64,000 bases of DNA from Gimesia aquarii (GTDB lineage: Bacteria; Planctomycetota; Planctomycetia; Planctomycetales; Planctomycetaceae), in contig NZ_CP037920.1 of assembly GCF_007748195.1 (NCBI RefSeq), positions 3,756,303 through 3,820,302 on the forward strand, in the 5' to 3' direction. Under the pieces are notes generated by a model. The model saw only the letters and a list, made by a program, of their open reading frames with translations, did no database searches and was not told where the DNA came from. Each line of letters begins with the position of its first letter. The first letter of the stretch is position 1. Positions 17,381 through 26,905 of the stretch are shown piece by piece. The position numbers and the translations under genes were made by a program.

Positions 17381-19393
17381 ATGTGTGGAATCACCGGAAC
17401 CGCGTGGACAACACGGGAAAAAAATATCTTGCCAGATGTGCTAAAGCGGATGACCAATGTGCTCGAGCATCGTGGTCCCGATGATGCGGGCGGCTATCAT
17501 TCCAATGTTTCCGGTAAATCATTCTTATTTAGTGATGAAAGTGCCTATGTAGACTTCAACCCTGCCTCAGATGTCGGAGCAGCTCTAGGACATCGTCGAC
17601 TTTCCATTATCGATCTGGGAACGGGACATCAACCGCTGTCTAATGAAGATGGTTCTGTCTGGATCGTCTTCAATGGCGAAATTTACAATTACGTGGAACT
17701 TCGAAAAGAACTTGTCCAACAGGGGCATCAATTCCAAACAGAAACTGACACGGAAGTCATCGTCCATTTATATGAAGAGCAGGGGACTGCTTGTGTAGAA
17801 CGTTTACGAGGCATGTTCGCCTTTGCTATCTGGGAAGAACGTCGTGAACGCCTTTTTTTAGCACGCGATCGCATCGGGCAGAAGCCTCTCTTTTATAGAG
17901 AACAAGCCGGTAGCCTCAGCTTTGCTAGCGAACTGAAATCGTTACTGCAAATGCCCGATGCAAGTAGAGCCGTTGATGCCAACGCGATCGACTTATATCT
18001 AGCTTATCAATATGTACCACACCCCTGGTCAATTTTGAAAGGTTATCAAAAACTTCCCCCCGCTCATTGTGCCGTTTATGAACAGGGAAAACTAACAGTT
18101 GAACGCTATTGGACGCCTCCTTATCAGAATCCAGGGTCGAATCCAAACTTCCAGTTTCGAACATCACATCAATGGTCCAAGGCACTACGAGATACATTAA
18201 CGGAATCGGTGAAAATTCGTATGCGGAGTGATGTGCCTTTAGGAGCCTTTCTGTCTGGCGGCATCGATTCTACTATCATAGCCGGGTTGATGCAGAAGAT
18301 GTCTGATCGTCCCGTGCATACATTTTCCATTGGCTTTCCAGTAAAACAATTTGATGAACGGCACTATGCACGAAAAGCAGCCGAACTATTGGGAACTGAG
18401 CATCATGAATATATCGTTGAGCCCGAAGCATTAGAAATGCTGCCCCAACTGGCCTGGCATTATGATGAACCTTTCGCCGATAGCAGTGCGATTCCGACAA
18501 TGTATCTCTCGAAAGTAACACGCCAGGAAGTGACCGTTGCCTTGTCTGGCGACGGAGGTGATGAACTCTTTGCTGGTTATGACCGATATCGTGCCGTCGC
18601 GCTCTCACAATGGTTTGATTGTCTGCCAACAATGATTAAAAAAATGATGACGGCATCATTGTGGCAAAGATTACCTGCATCCGTCGAACAAAAATCGTTT
18701 CGCCGTCGCGTGAAACGATTTCTTGCAGGTTTAGCAGTCCCTCCCGAACGTCGCTACTTGAAATGGGTTGGTATATTTGATACAGAACGACGTTTTGAAA
18801 TGTATTCCCCGGCATTTCGCGCACAATTGGGAACATTTGACACAGATCAATTTCTACTCAAAGCATATCAACTTTGCTGCGATCGCGATTTTGTTACTCG
18901 GACTACAGCAACTGATGTACTCAGTTATCTACCTTGCGATATTCTAACAAAAGTCGATATTGCCAGCATGGCGCATAGTCTGGAATGTCGCAGTCCGTTT
19001 TTGGACCATCATGTTGCTGAGCTTGCAGCCGCTATGCCTTTAGAATTAAAAATGGAAAAAGGACGGGGGAAAAAAATTCTGACAGATACCTTTTCAGATC
19101 TCCTGCCGGAATCCATTCAGACTCGAAAAAAAATGGGGTTTGGTGTACCACTCAATGAATGGTTCCGTAACGAATTGAAACCATTATTGTTCGATGTACT
19201 CCTGGATCAACGCGCCAAAGATCGACAGATCTTCAATCCACTTAAAGTCGAACAGCTTATTAACGAACATCTCACCCTGCAATGGGATCATAGTGCGCGA
19301 CTATGGTCACTACTTGTATTAGAAATGTGGTTTCAAACATTTATCGATCCGGTTTCAATTCCCGATCATTTTCCTGAAACTGTCTTGACGTAA
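17381..19393 (+). CDS. asnB: Glutamine-hydrolysing asparagine synthase-type amidotransferase
   Basis: AsnB-type enzymes transfer glutamine nitrogen to an ATP-activated carboxylate. The start is set at the ATG that puts the catalytic cysteine at position 2 (MCGITGTAW); a TTG at 17348 would bury it. The class II glutaminase domain (1-~200) has EHRGPDDAG, FNGEIYN and LARDRIGQKPL. The synthetase domain has the PP-loop LSGGIDST (SGGIDS at 292-297) and SGDGGDELFAGYDRY. At 670 residues it is longer than E. coli AsnB. Adjacent to a GT4 gene it may instead amidate a polysaccharide precursor, as proposed for XrtA-type homologues. Confidence 0.88.
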   Translation: MCGITGTAWTTREKNILPDVLKRMTNVLEHRGPDDAGGYHSNVSGKSFLFSDESAYVDFNPASDVGAALGHRRLSIIDLGTGHQPLSNEDGSVWIVFNGEIYNYVELRKELVQQGHQFQTETDTEVIVHLYEEQGTACVERLRGMFAFAIWEERRERLFLARDRIGQKPLFYREQAGSLSFASELKSLLQMPDASRAVDANAIDLYLAYQYVPHPWSILKGYQKLPPAHCAVYEQGKLTVERYWTPPYQNPGSNPNFQFRTSHQWSKALRDTLTESVKIRMRSDVPLGAFLSGGIDSTIIAGLMQKMSDRPVHTFSIGFPVKQFDERHYARKAAELLGTEHHEYIVEPEALEMLPQLAWHYDEPFADSSAIPTMYLSKVTRQEVTVALSGDGGDELFAGYDRYRAVALSQWFDCLPTMIKKMMTASLWQRLPASVEQKSFRRRVKRFLAGLAVPPERRYLKWVGIFDTERRFEMYSPAFRAQLGTFDTDQFLLKAYQLCCDRDFVTRTTATDVLSYLPCDILTKVDIASMAHSLECRSPFLDHHVAELAAAMPLELKMEKGRGKKILTDTFSDLLPESIQTRKKMGFGVPLNEWFRNELKPLLFDVLLDQRAKDRQIFNPLKVEQLINEHLTLQWDHSARLWSLLVLEMWFQTFIDPVSIPDHFPETVLT

Positions 19394-19585
19394 GTAAAAT
19401 TTAGTTATCTGTTTTGATCAGGCATTTCACTAATCAAGAAATCTTGTAGTCGAAATTGACGATTATTTTTACTGAATCAGCTAATCCCTATCTGGCTCTC
19501 AATCATTCAGCAGCATAAAATAGAAGCAGTTGTGTTAATCTAAAGTCTTCCCTCCCACATAATACCTGCCAATCACGAGACCACG

Positions 19586-20941
19586 ATGCGTTACTTATTC
19601 ACTCTCATACTTTTGGTGCTGATTGCTAAACCTGCTATAAGTCAGATTAGAAAAGACGTTCAAAGTACAAACAAAACTACTGTCAAATATGAAGAATGGC
19701 CACAATGGCGCGGTCCACGCGGAGACGGCACATGGAATGGCCCTCCCATTAAAACAGTTTGGGCCCAGGAGGGGCTCAAGAAATTATGGGAACGTGATAT
19801 CGGTGGCGGTTATGGTGGAATATCCGTATCAGGAAGGCGACTTTATGTCATGGATCGCCCTGCTGTTTCAAGAGAAGAACAAAAAAAGGCAGAAGGCATT
19901 CATAGCCATCGCATCCAGCGGAAAGATATTGAAAGAGTTCTATGCTTTGATGCTCTTTCCGGTCAAAAAATTTGGTCGTATGAATATCCTAGTGAATACA
20001 ACAAGTTGGATTATGGCAATGGACCGCGCGTCGCCCCGACGGTGATTGATAGATTTGTTTACACATTAGGAACGATGGGGGATGTGTTTTGCCTTTCAGC
20101 AGCAACGGGTGATGTGATCTGGAAATCACATCTTGTTAACGATTTTGGTGGCAAAGTTCCCCAATGGGGTTACTCAGCGGCTCCTTACATCATCGGTAAG
20201 CACGTCATTCTGATGCCCGGTGGAGAAGAGCAGGGTACCGCGATTATCGCGCTTGATCGACAAACAGGGCGAGAACGCTGGCGAGCACTGTCGGATCAGG
20301 CAGGCTATGCGACTCCCCTTTTAGTGCAACATCAAGGCCACGATCATCTGATCGTCTGGTCTCCCAACCACATTCACAGTGTCTCTCCTCAGACAGGACA
20401 ACACTTATGGTCAGTTCCTTACAAAGTGACTTACGGCGTAGCCATTGCTAGCCCTATTGAAAAAGAGGGGCTCATTTTTGTCGCCGGTTATTGGGAAGGA
20501 TCTAAGGCAATTCAACTGGGGCGACTACCGCAGGAGGCTAAGCTAAAATGGGAAGATCGCCGTAAATTACGTGGGCTGATGTCACAACCACTTTATAAGG
20601 ATGGTTATGCCTATTTGCTTGATAAACAGTTTGGTCTGACCTGTTTTGAGTATCAAACCGGCAAAAAGATCTGGGATGATGGGAAAAAGATGACTCCAGG
20701 TAATAGTAGAAATCCTCAGGCGACGCTGGTGTGGCTCAATCAATCATCGCGAGCATTGGTTCTCAATTCAGCGGGAGATCTGATTTTGGCGGAATTAACG
20801 CCTGCGGGCTACAAAGAATTGGCTCGTACAAATCTAATCGGGGAAACCTGGGCCCATCCTGCGTATGCCGAGAACCGTATTTATGCACGCAGTAACACAA
20901 AATTAGTTGCTTATGAGTTGCCAACTGACGAATCCCAATAA
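19586..20941 (+). CDS. Secreted PQQ-type beta-propeller protein
   Basis: A signal peptide (residues 1-19, ending near KPAISQ) is followed by the WPQWRGPRGDGTW motif common to planctomycete propellers. The PQQ-type repeats include LCFDALSGQKIWSYEYP, CLSAATGDVIWKSHLV, ALDRQTGRERWRAL and TCFEYQTGKKIWDDG. The blades have the A-x-D-x-x-T-G-x-x-x-W pattern but no catalytic dehydrogenase domain, so a binding or scaffold role outside the cytoplasm is more likely than a quinoprotein oxidase. It stands alone between asnB and pgsA. Confidence 0.85.
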   Translation: MRYLFTLILLVLIAKPAISQIRKDVQSTNKTTVKYEEWPQWRGPRGDGTWNGPPIKTVWAQEGLKKLWERDIGGGYGGISVSGRRLYVMDRPAVSREEQKKAEGIHSHRIQRKDIERVLCFDALSGQKIWSYEYPSEYNKLDYGNGPRVAPTVIDRFVYTLGTMGDVFCLSAATGDVIWKSHLVNDFGGKVPQWGYSAAPYIIGKHVILMPGGEEQGTAIIALDRQTGRERWRALSDQAGYATPLLVQHQGHDHLIVWSPNHIHSVSPQTGQHLWSVPYKVTYGVAIASPIEKEGLIFVAGYWEGSKAIQLGRLPQEAKLKWEDRRKLRGLMSQPLYKDGYAYLLDKQFGLTCFEYQTGKKIWDDGKKMTPGNSRNPQATLVWLNQSSRALVLNSAGDLILAELTPAGYKELARTNLIGETWAHPAYAENRIYARSNTKLVAYELPTDESQ

Positions 20942-21110
20942 AAGCAATCGGGGTGGCCTATAAAATTTCTCTCTAAGTCTATAATATACCATTCAGGCTT
21001 TTCGAGAAATCTAACAAACATTCTAAATACAAGTTGCGTATCTTTAATTGGCCTGATCTGGTAAGTCGTTATAATTTTTTGGTTATATTCTCCTTAATAT
21101 TTTAAGCAAC

Positions 21111-21743
21111 ATGAATTCAGCATCGGATAATCACTCCGGAAATAAGACCGAAGGTACTGAATTATTGGGACCGGAAGTCTGGAATCTACCCAATCTGATC
21201 ACCATTAGTCGACTTTTATTGGCACTGGTTCTGTTTGTGATGATTTATCTGGAAGGTTGGTGGAAGACATCCGCAATACTATTTATCATTGCCGCTGCAA
21301 CAGACTTTCTGGATGGCTATTTCGCCCGAAAATACAATCAGGTCACAACTCTTGGTCGTATTCTTGATCCTTTTGTAGATAAAATCATTATCTGTGGCGC
21401 ATTCATTTTTTTGTTAGAACGTGGCCCTGCTTCTGGTATCAATGCATGGTTTGTATTAATCATCATTGGACGGGAAATGTTTATTACCAGTCTACGTGGT
21501 TTTCTTGAACAACATGGACGAGATTTTTCCGCGAGTTGGAGCGGTAAAATCAAAATGGGAGTACAATGTATCGCAGTAATTTTCAGTCTGCTTTCGTTAA
21601 GCCCTGAATCTCCATTTAATACTTCCAGCTTTATTCTGCTTCGAGATATTTCTATCTGGTCAGCTGGAATTATCACCATCTATAGTGGCGTTGATTATGT
21701 TTTACGGGCAGCGAGAATGCTCCGACAGTCACCTCTCAGATAA
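21111..21743 (+). CDS. pgsA: CDP-diacylglycerol-glycerol-3-phosphate 3-phosphatidyltransferase
   Basis: PgsA makes phosphatidylglycerol phosphate in the inner membrane. The 210-residue protein has four to five membrane segments and the complete CDP-alcohol phosphotransferase signature D68-G69-x2-A72-R73-x8-G82-x3-D86-x3-D90 in FLDGYFARKYNQ and TLGRILDPFVDK. The N-terminal NLPNLITISRLLLA is typical of PgsA in particular, though other CDP-alcohol transferases cannot be excluded. It is followed by the site-2 protease gene after 180 bases. Confidence 0.88.
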   Translation: MNSASDNHSGNKTEGTELLGPEVWNLPNLITISRLLLALVLFVMIYLEGWWKTSAILFIIAAATDFLDGYFARKYNQVTTLGRILDPFVDKIIICGAFIFLLERGPASGINAWFVLIIIGREMFITSLRGFLEQHGRDFSASWSGKIKMGVQCIAVIFSLLSLSPESPFNTSSFILLRDISIWSAGIITIYSGVDYVLRAARMLRQSPLR

Positions 21744-21825
21744 ATCTTACTCGTACAGCTATTCAAAGATAAACTGAGTTCGAACTTCATGTTTTCAGTA
21801 ATTCGATGATTCATTGGCAAAATTC

Positions 21826-21849
21826 GTCGAAATCAAGAGGAATTTCGAC
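21826..21849. repeat. 8-base inverted repeat upstream of the site-2 protease gene
   Basis: Perfect arms GTCGAAAT and ATTTCGAC enclose an 8-base spacer, 75 bases before the start codon of the protease gene and about 80 bases after pgsA. No T-tract follows, so an operator or a weak pgsA terminator are both possible. The length is short enough for chance. Confidence 0.25.
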
Positions 21850-21923
21850 TCAACTTAGACGAGTTGAAAGTATAAAATACGACATCCCGATCATATAAAT
21901 ATCTATTTTTTAGATCCAGGCTT

Positions 21924-22928
21924 ATGGTAGACGCAAACAACCCACAACTTCCATCAGATCATGTCATTATTGTCCAACCCAGTGACTACCAGACGGAAGT
22001 CAAGAATATTTCTCCTCGTAATCCATCTTCACAGCCGCATATGCCTAAACCGCAAAGTAAGGTACCACTTGTCCTTTTTGTTCTTACTTGTTTGAGTACT
22101 TTTATTGTGGGCGGATTAAGCCATAATCCTTTTGTACCTGTGCCTGCCCAATTCGCTGAGTTATATCGCTACATTCAAGAAATCGGTTGGGAAACATTTG
22201 CATTTCGTGGATTTTGTTATGCGGGTCCAGTCATGTTGATTCTGCTATCACATGAAATGGGGCATTATTTGCAATCCAGGCGTTATGGTATACCTGCCAC
22301 ACATCCAATTTTTATTCCAATGCCGATGAGCCCTTTTGGCACGATGGGCGCTGTTATCCTGCAGCGTGGAGGTATCGCCAACCGAAAACAAATGTTTGAT
22401 ATCGCCGTTTCAGGCCCCCTTGCTGGGCTCGTCTTCGCAATTCCATTTGCTTACTGGGGAACTCTTAATTCTACGATCAGCACTACAAGTCATTTGGCAG
22501 GAAGTTACAGTTACGGAGAACCATTAATCCTAAAATGGATGATCACACTGGTTCATGGACCACTGGCAGAAAATCAGGAAGTTGTGTTAAATCCAATGTT
22601 ATTTGCTGGTTGGGTTGGCATCTTTATCACTGCATTAAACTTGCTTCCTATAGGCCAGCTTGATGGAGGTCACATTCTCTATATGCTCATTGGCAAAAAA
22701 GCGAACTTTGTAGCACGATTATTTTTGATCACCGCAATTATCTACATGACTTATAATCAAGAGTTTGGATATTCTCTACTGATACTTTTACTAGTCTTTT
22801 TTGGTATCACTCATCCTCCTACAGCCGACGACTCAGTCCCTTTGGGGACAACGCGTATTATAATCGGTTGGCTCACGCTTGCATTTTTTGTCATCGGCTT
22901 TACCGTCACACCGATTATTTTTCATTAA
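21924..22928 (+). CDS. Site-2-protease-family (M50) membrane metalloprotease
   Basis: Intramembrane proteases of this family cut membrane-bound substrates, often anti-sigma factors. The 334-residue protein has a 45-residue soluble start, a first membrane helix (48-65), the zinc motif H110-E-M-G-H114, and the third ligand in the second conserved motif LPIGQLDGGH (241-250, D247). About six membrane segments are visible. There is no PDZ domain, unlike RseP, and the HPIFIPMPMSPFGTMGAVI stretch resembles the chloroplast/cyanobacterial EGY-like group. Substrate is unknown. Confidence 0.88.
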   Translation: MVDANNPQLPSDHVIIVQPSDYQTEVKNISPRNPSSQPHMPKPQSKVPLVLFVLTCLSTFIVGGLSHNPFVPVPAQFAELYRYIQEIGWETFAFRGFCYAGPVMLILLSHEMGHYLQSRRYGIPATHPIFIPMPMSPFGTMGAVILQRGGIANRKQMFDIAVSGPLAGLVFAIPFAYWGTLNSTISTTSHLAGSYSYGEPLILKWMITLVHGPLAENQEVVLNPMLFAGWVGIFITALNLLPIGQLDGGHILYMLIGKKANFVARLFLITAIIYMTYNQEFGYSLLILLLVFFGITHPPTADDSVPLGTTRIIIGWLTLAFFVIGFTVTPIIFH

Positions 22929-22966
22929 AGCGAATACTCTGGTTCTGAATTAAGCCTAAAACAAAA

Positions 22967-24406
22967 TCATTTGAGCTTACTCAGAATTTGCTCTGCGCGA
23001 AAGACAATCTCCAGATCTTTATTTTTGATGGCCTTCTGCAATTGGTTTTGTGCCGCTTTTCCATACTCCTCGAGTTTTTTCTGAGCAGCTTCGCGTTGCT
23101 CCCAGTTTGTGTCTCCCAATTGGGCAATTAATTGATCAATTCGTTTTTGTAATGCAGGATCAGCGTCCAACATTATTACAATTGCGACCCGGCGGACAAC
23201 ATCCGGGAACGGAGTAATTTCAAGTGGCATAATCTTGTCGAGGTACCCTTCATCCATACAATAGACTATGGTCGCCTGATCTTTACGAAACGCATGCTGT
23301 TTTAAAATATTCAGTACATGTGTTATTTCTGGTTTTCCCAGACCTAATTTTTTTAATTTTTTCTCCCAGACATTCAGAATGTTTTCTTGCGGTAAAGACA
23401 CATCTTCAGAATAAGGAACTTTGATCGCTGGAACATTTTTCGCTGTCGGAGCTTTTGCTTTCGTTTTGGCTGATGGTTTGGCAGTCGATTTTGCCAATGC
23501 AGGAAGTGCACCAATCGCCCGTAATTGGCCACCCAATACAGCCAATTGGTTTGCTTTTTTTTCTTTTGCTTTACTTTTCAGATTTTCATCTGAGAGTGGG
23601 TCAACAACTTTTGATTTCACTGTTTTATTTGATTTACTATCTAGATTCTTCTTTTCTTTTTTAACACCGGGGATCTGTTCAATCGAGGCTAACTTCCAAG
23701 CCTCTTTTTCCATTGAAGGTTGAAGAATAGTAACATGCTGTAATGGAAATGCTTGACTATTCTGAATTTGAAATGTGTCATCTTTAGTCTGACTCAGAAC
23801 AATGCGTGGCACATGATTTAATTCAACATCATATAAAATAAAACGTTCCGTCTTATCGAGACCTTTTACAAACAGCCGATCACAATTTTGCAAATGGTGA
23901 AGCCAATGTTGTTCTGCCACGTTCATACTGGGCTGAGCATCATTTAACAAATTTTGAGATCGCCAGTAAATTCGTTTTGATTGAATCCGTGCTGTTGGCC
24001 AATGTGATAAAAAACGACCAGAAGGAAATTCAATGAGTACATCAATATCTCTCACAGCCGGACCTTCAAATGTGATGAGGCCTAATGGTGCAGGCTTACT
24101 ACTTTCACTTGAGTCTGCGCTCAATCTGCGAGATAACATATAACCGGGCGTAGTAGAACGAAATAAAGTAGCATCATTTAGTTTTTTACCATGCGCTGAA
24201 GCAAGAAACACATTGACATCCCGGACGATCAATTGAGAAATTTTCTGTTTCTTTTTCTCTGGTTCACCAGCTACCAGTTTGTTTATGCTCAAAAAACAGC
24301 AAGCAATACAGACAGTCAGTATCAACTGCAAACATTTACTCAGGGGGTTCAAAAAAAGCTGTGATCCAGGTTGTAGTATTTTCATATTTGAATGGAGATG
24401 ATTCAT
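22967..24406 (-). CDS. Secreted protein with HEAT-like C-terminal repeat
   Basis: The 479-residue protein has an N-terminal hydrophobic segment (about 25-45), a middle region of unknown fold and a lysine/alanine-rich linker (about 265-330). Near the end is a motif common in planctomycete proteins: LIAQLGDTNWEQREAAQKKL followed by A.NQLQKAIKNKDLEIVFRAEQIL, a HEAT-like pair. It is the last gene of the long minus-strand run, 14 bases after the NPCBM gene. The function is not recognised; a periplasmic interaction scaffold is possible. Confidence 0.65.
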   Translation of the reverse strand: MNHLHSNMKILQPGSQLFLNPLSKCLQLILTVCIACCFLSINKLVAGEPEKKKQKISQLIVRDVNVFLASAHGKKLNDATLFRSTTPGYMLSRRLSADSSESSKPAPLGLITFEGPAVRDIDVLIEFPSGRFLSHWPTARIQSKRIYWRSQNLLNDAQPSMNVAEQHWLHHLQNCDRLFVKGLDKTERFILYDVELNHVPRIVLSQTKDDTFQIQNSQAFPLQHVTILQPSMEKEAWKLASIEQIPGVKKEKKNLDSKSNKTVKSKVVDPLSDENLKSKAKEKKANQLAVLGGQLRAIGALPALAKSTAKPSAKTKAKAPTAKNVPAIKVPYSEDVSLPQENILNVWEKKLKKLGLGKPEITHVLNILKQHAFRKDQATIVYCMDEGYLDKIMPLEITPFPDVVRRVAIVIMLDADPALQKRIDQLIAQLGDTNWEQREAAQKKLEEYGKAAQNQLQKAIKNKDLEIVFRAEQILSKLK

Positions 24407-24420
24407 AAAACAGTCTTCGT

Positions 24421-26244
24421 TTAATTTTTAACAGCTGTCAATTCTTTTGGAGTTGCTCGGATTAGCTTGGGGTCCCCCCAAACAAAACGGTCTCCCACAT
24501 TCTGCCCTTTTCCGAAATCAACAGTCAAAGTTAATGTTTCGCAACCGGTGATATCCAGGCTGAGCGGTTCCTGCTTAGTTGTAATAGTAAATTCTTTCTT
24601 TTCATAAATCGTTTTACCATCAGCTGTAATCGTCACATCAACATTTCCAAGATGTCCAGAACCATTTTGGAGACCTATTGTAGAATGGAACCGCTCAAAA
24701 TTCTTTCCCAATGAATAAACTAACTTCGTTTTAGAATGCACACATAATCCTTTTTGAAATACTTTCTTTCCAATCTGGAGAGGAAGGCCAGAGAACGACT
24801 TGTTCACTTGAAAAGGATAAGTCTGATTGAAGAAAGGAACCTGTTCAACAGACTGAGGTATCAGCTCTGTCAAAGGAACTGAGCGCGCATTGACCGTCTT
24901 AATGCCTGCAATGTTCGCTTTGGAGAGAGAGAGTTGATTCCCCCACGGCATCTTAATGCATACGTCCGATCCTTTATCAAAAGAAACTTCTCCTGGAATT
25001 TTCGATCCCCCAGTCACGCTGACCACGCTTCGTAATAAAAGAGAGGATTCTTTTTTAAGTCGATTTTTATGCAGAACCAAACCCACGATCCGATCCAGGT
25101 TCACTTCGCGTTCCTGCTCCTGATACTTAAAAAGCAAACTTTGTTCTTTTACGCCTATCACCTCACCTGAAACACGGTGCACATTGCCATCTTTTGTCAA
25201 TACATACGCTGAATCTTCCACCTTTGACTCACCTTTTCGATCTGCTCTCCAGTTTTTTTTCTTATCAGTCTGGATCTTCCAAAGTTCATGTAGTGCTTCT
25301 GGCTTTAATGCAACATCGATTTCTTTATCAGCCACTTGAAATCGGAAAGTGGCTTCGTCTTTGGTCCAGGCTGTGATGTTTCCTGTTAATTCACCCTGTT
25401 GAGAAAAAGTAACTCGCCAACCAGAGTGTTTTCTACTTTTAGCTTGATTGTAAAGCTCTCTGGGATAAGCACCGACAAAAAATTTCGCCTTACTGTTTTT
25501 GTCCGTTTCAATATAGAATGTATACTCTCCATCTTTTGTAATACGGAGTAATCCTTCGTAAACAAACCCAAAATGGATCGCACTGCGGCGTGTCAGTAAT
25601 GCCAGACGAGGAATCGTTCCGTATTTTTTAACAGGAATATATTTCAAATCATGAATAGATTTCACTGTTTTAGGCGGCTTCCACTCCATTAATCGATAAG
25701 CAATACTAGATTGCGCTTTCTTAATTTCTAATGGAAGACGATAACCCTCTTTATCGACTTGATATTTTTGGGAAGGAATCGCCCGAACTTTGTCATCGAC
25801 ACGATATAACATTCCCTGTGGTACAGCAGCTTTTTTTATATTCGGTCCTGACATCGAAATATTCAGTTTTGCAAACCCCACAGTATGATAGTAGGGAAGT
25901 GTGAAACGATGAAATCCTTTCCTCAGTTTTACTTTTCCAGTTCGGGGTCCTTTTGAATAACTAGGTTTTTCTCCATCAATCAATAATTGACTCATATCCT
26001 TCGGTAGGGCAGGTTGTATAAAATCATAGGATGTCACGTCAAATATATTTATCTTTTTTGATGAATTACCTACTTGAACCGTCATTGATTTTGAATCAAT
26101 CGAACGAATCTCGCCTGAGATTTTCTTCCCATCATAGAGAATGATCTGATCTGCAAAAACTGAAGAACAAATAGTAATAGATAGAGTGTATCCCACCATG
26201 GGAATCAGGCGACTAATTTGATTCATCGAAATCTTCAAAAACAT
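24421..26244 (-). CDS. Secreted protein with PA14-like and NPCBM domains
   Basis: After a signal peptide (about 1-31) and a short beta domain (IILYDGKKISGEIRSID), a PA14-like segment lies at about 215-285 (FVYEGLLRITKDGEYTFYIETD). SH3-like GE..G/VKEQSLLFKY units follow. The C-terminal ~140 residues form an NPCBM carbohydrate-binding module: GLCVHSKTKLVYSLG, then FHSTIGLQNGSGHLGNVDVTI and a WGDPKLI end. Binding to a cell-surface or extracellular glycan is inferred. It follows the upstream gene by 4 bases. An alternative ATG is at 26226. Confidence 0.8.
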   Translation of the reverse strand: MFLKISMNQISRLIPMVGYTLSITICSSVFADQIILYDGKKISGEIRSIDSKSMTVQVGNSSKKINIFDVTSYDFIQPALPKDMSQLLIDGEKPSYSKGPRTGKVKLRKGFHRFTLPYYHTVGFAKLNISMSGPNIKKAAVPQGMLYRVDDKVRAIPSQKYQVDKEGYRLPLEIKKAQSSIAYRLMEWKPPKTVKSIHDLKYIPVKKYGTIPRLALLTRRSAIHFGFVYEGLLRITKDGEYTFYIETDKNSKAKFFVGAYPRELYNQAKSRKHSGWRVTFSQQGELTGNITAWTKDEATFRFQVADKEIDVALKPEALHELWKIQTDKKKNWRADRKGESKVEDSAYVLTKDGNVHRVSGEVIGVKEQSLLFKYQEQEREVNLDRIVGLVLHKNRLKKESSLLLRSVVSVTGGSKIPGEVSFDKGSDVCIKMPWGNQLSLSKANIAGIKTVNARSVPLTELIPQSVEQVPFFNQTYPFQVNKSFSGLPLQIGKKVFQKGLCVHSKTKLVYSLGKNFERFHSTIGLQNGSGHLGNVDVTITADGKTIYEKKEFTITTKQEPLSLDITGCETLTLTVDFGKGQNVGDRFVWGDPKLIRATPKELTAVKN

Positions 26245-26248
26245 TGAC

Positions 26249-26905
26249 TTACTCTTGTTTCTCAGAAGAGGTTTTATTTTTTTCTACTGTCTGATTCCGG
26301 GCTAAGCGACGAAAATAGTCTGCGAGGATATCTTCATAACCCGGTGGAAATCCTTCCGTACGGGACTGAAGGATTTTTTCGCGTTGTTTGGGAGTGAGAT
26401 CAGCCCAATTTCTCCCTTTTTTATCAGGCGCTTTCAATTTCCCCTGACCACCAGGACCACCTGCCAATGTCGAAGAATTTGCGGGACGAGTTGGATTCGA
26501 TCCTGCTGCTCCACCACCTTTACATGATTTTTCCAACATTTCAATTAATGTATCCAGGCGTGTGATAATTCGTGGCTGTGTTGTCTTTACAGGCTGCTTT
26601 GTTTGACCTTTATCAAAATCATTGATGACAGACTTCACGTCGGTCTGAATATTTTTGAATGGATCTTTTAACCAGGCATCATCCCGAACGAGAGATAATA
26701 AGTCTTTCTTTGGTGGCAGCTGAACCGGCACTGCCTTTCCAGATGTTGTTTTTGGCTTGGCCGCTTCGATTGCACCTTTGGCTGATTTTGAACCATTTTC
26801 ATCACCAAAAACATTCTGATTAATGAAAATAGAATTCACGCAAAACAAAAGTGAGAGTGCTATGCATACAAAAGTTTTTATTATAATTAAAGTTGATTTA
26901 TTCAT
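26249..26905 (-). CDS. Small secreted protein with DYFRRLA motif, unknown function
   Basis: The 218-residue protein starts MNKSTLIIIKTF with a signal or anchor helix (about 4-25). It has a proline/lysine-rich middle and a glycine-rich stretch, then the C-terminal motif WADLTPKQREKILQS followed by PPGYEDILADYFRRLA. The latter recurs in planctomycete proteins encoded with VWA/MoxR clusters (recollection, not searched). The start codon overlaps the previous stop as TAATG, with AGGAGGTC upstream, indicating translational coupling. Confidence 0.7.
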   Translation of the reverse strand: MNKSTLIIIKTFVCIALSLLFCVNSIFINQNVFGDENGSKSAKGAIEAAKPKTTSGKAVPVQLPPKKDLLSLVRDDAWLKDPFKNIQTDVKSVINDFDKGQTKQPVKTTQPRIITRLDTLIEMLEKSCKGGGAAGSNPTRPANSSTLAGGPGGQGKLKAPDKKGRNWADLTPKQREKILQSRTEGFPPGYEDILADYFRRLARNQTVEKNKTSSEKQE

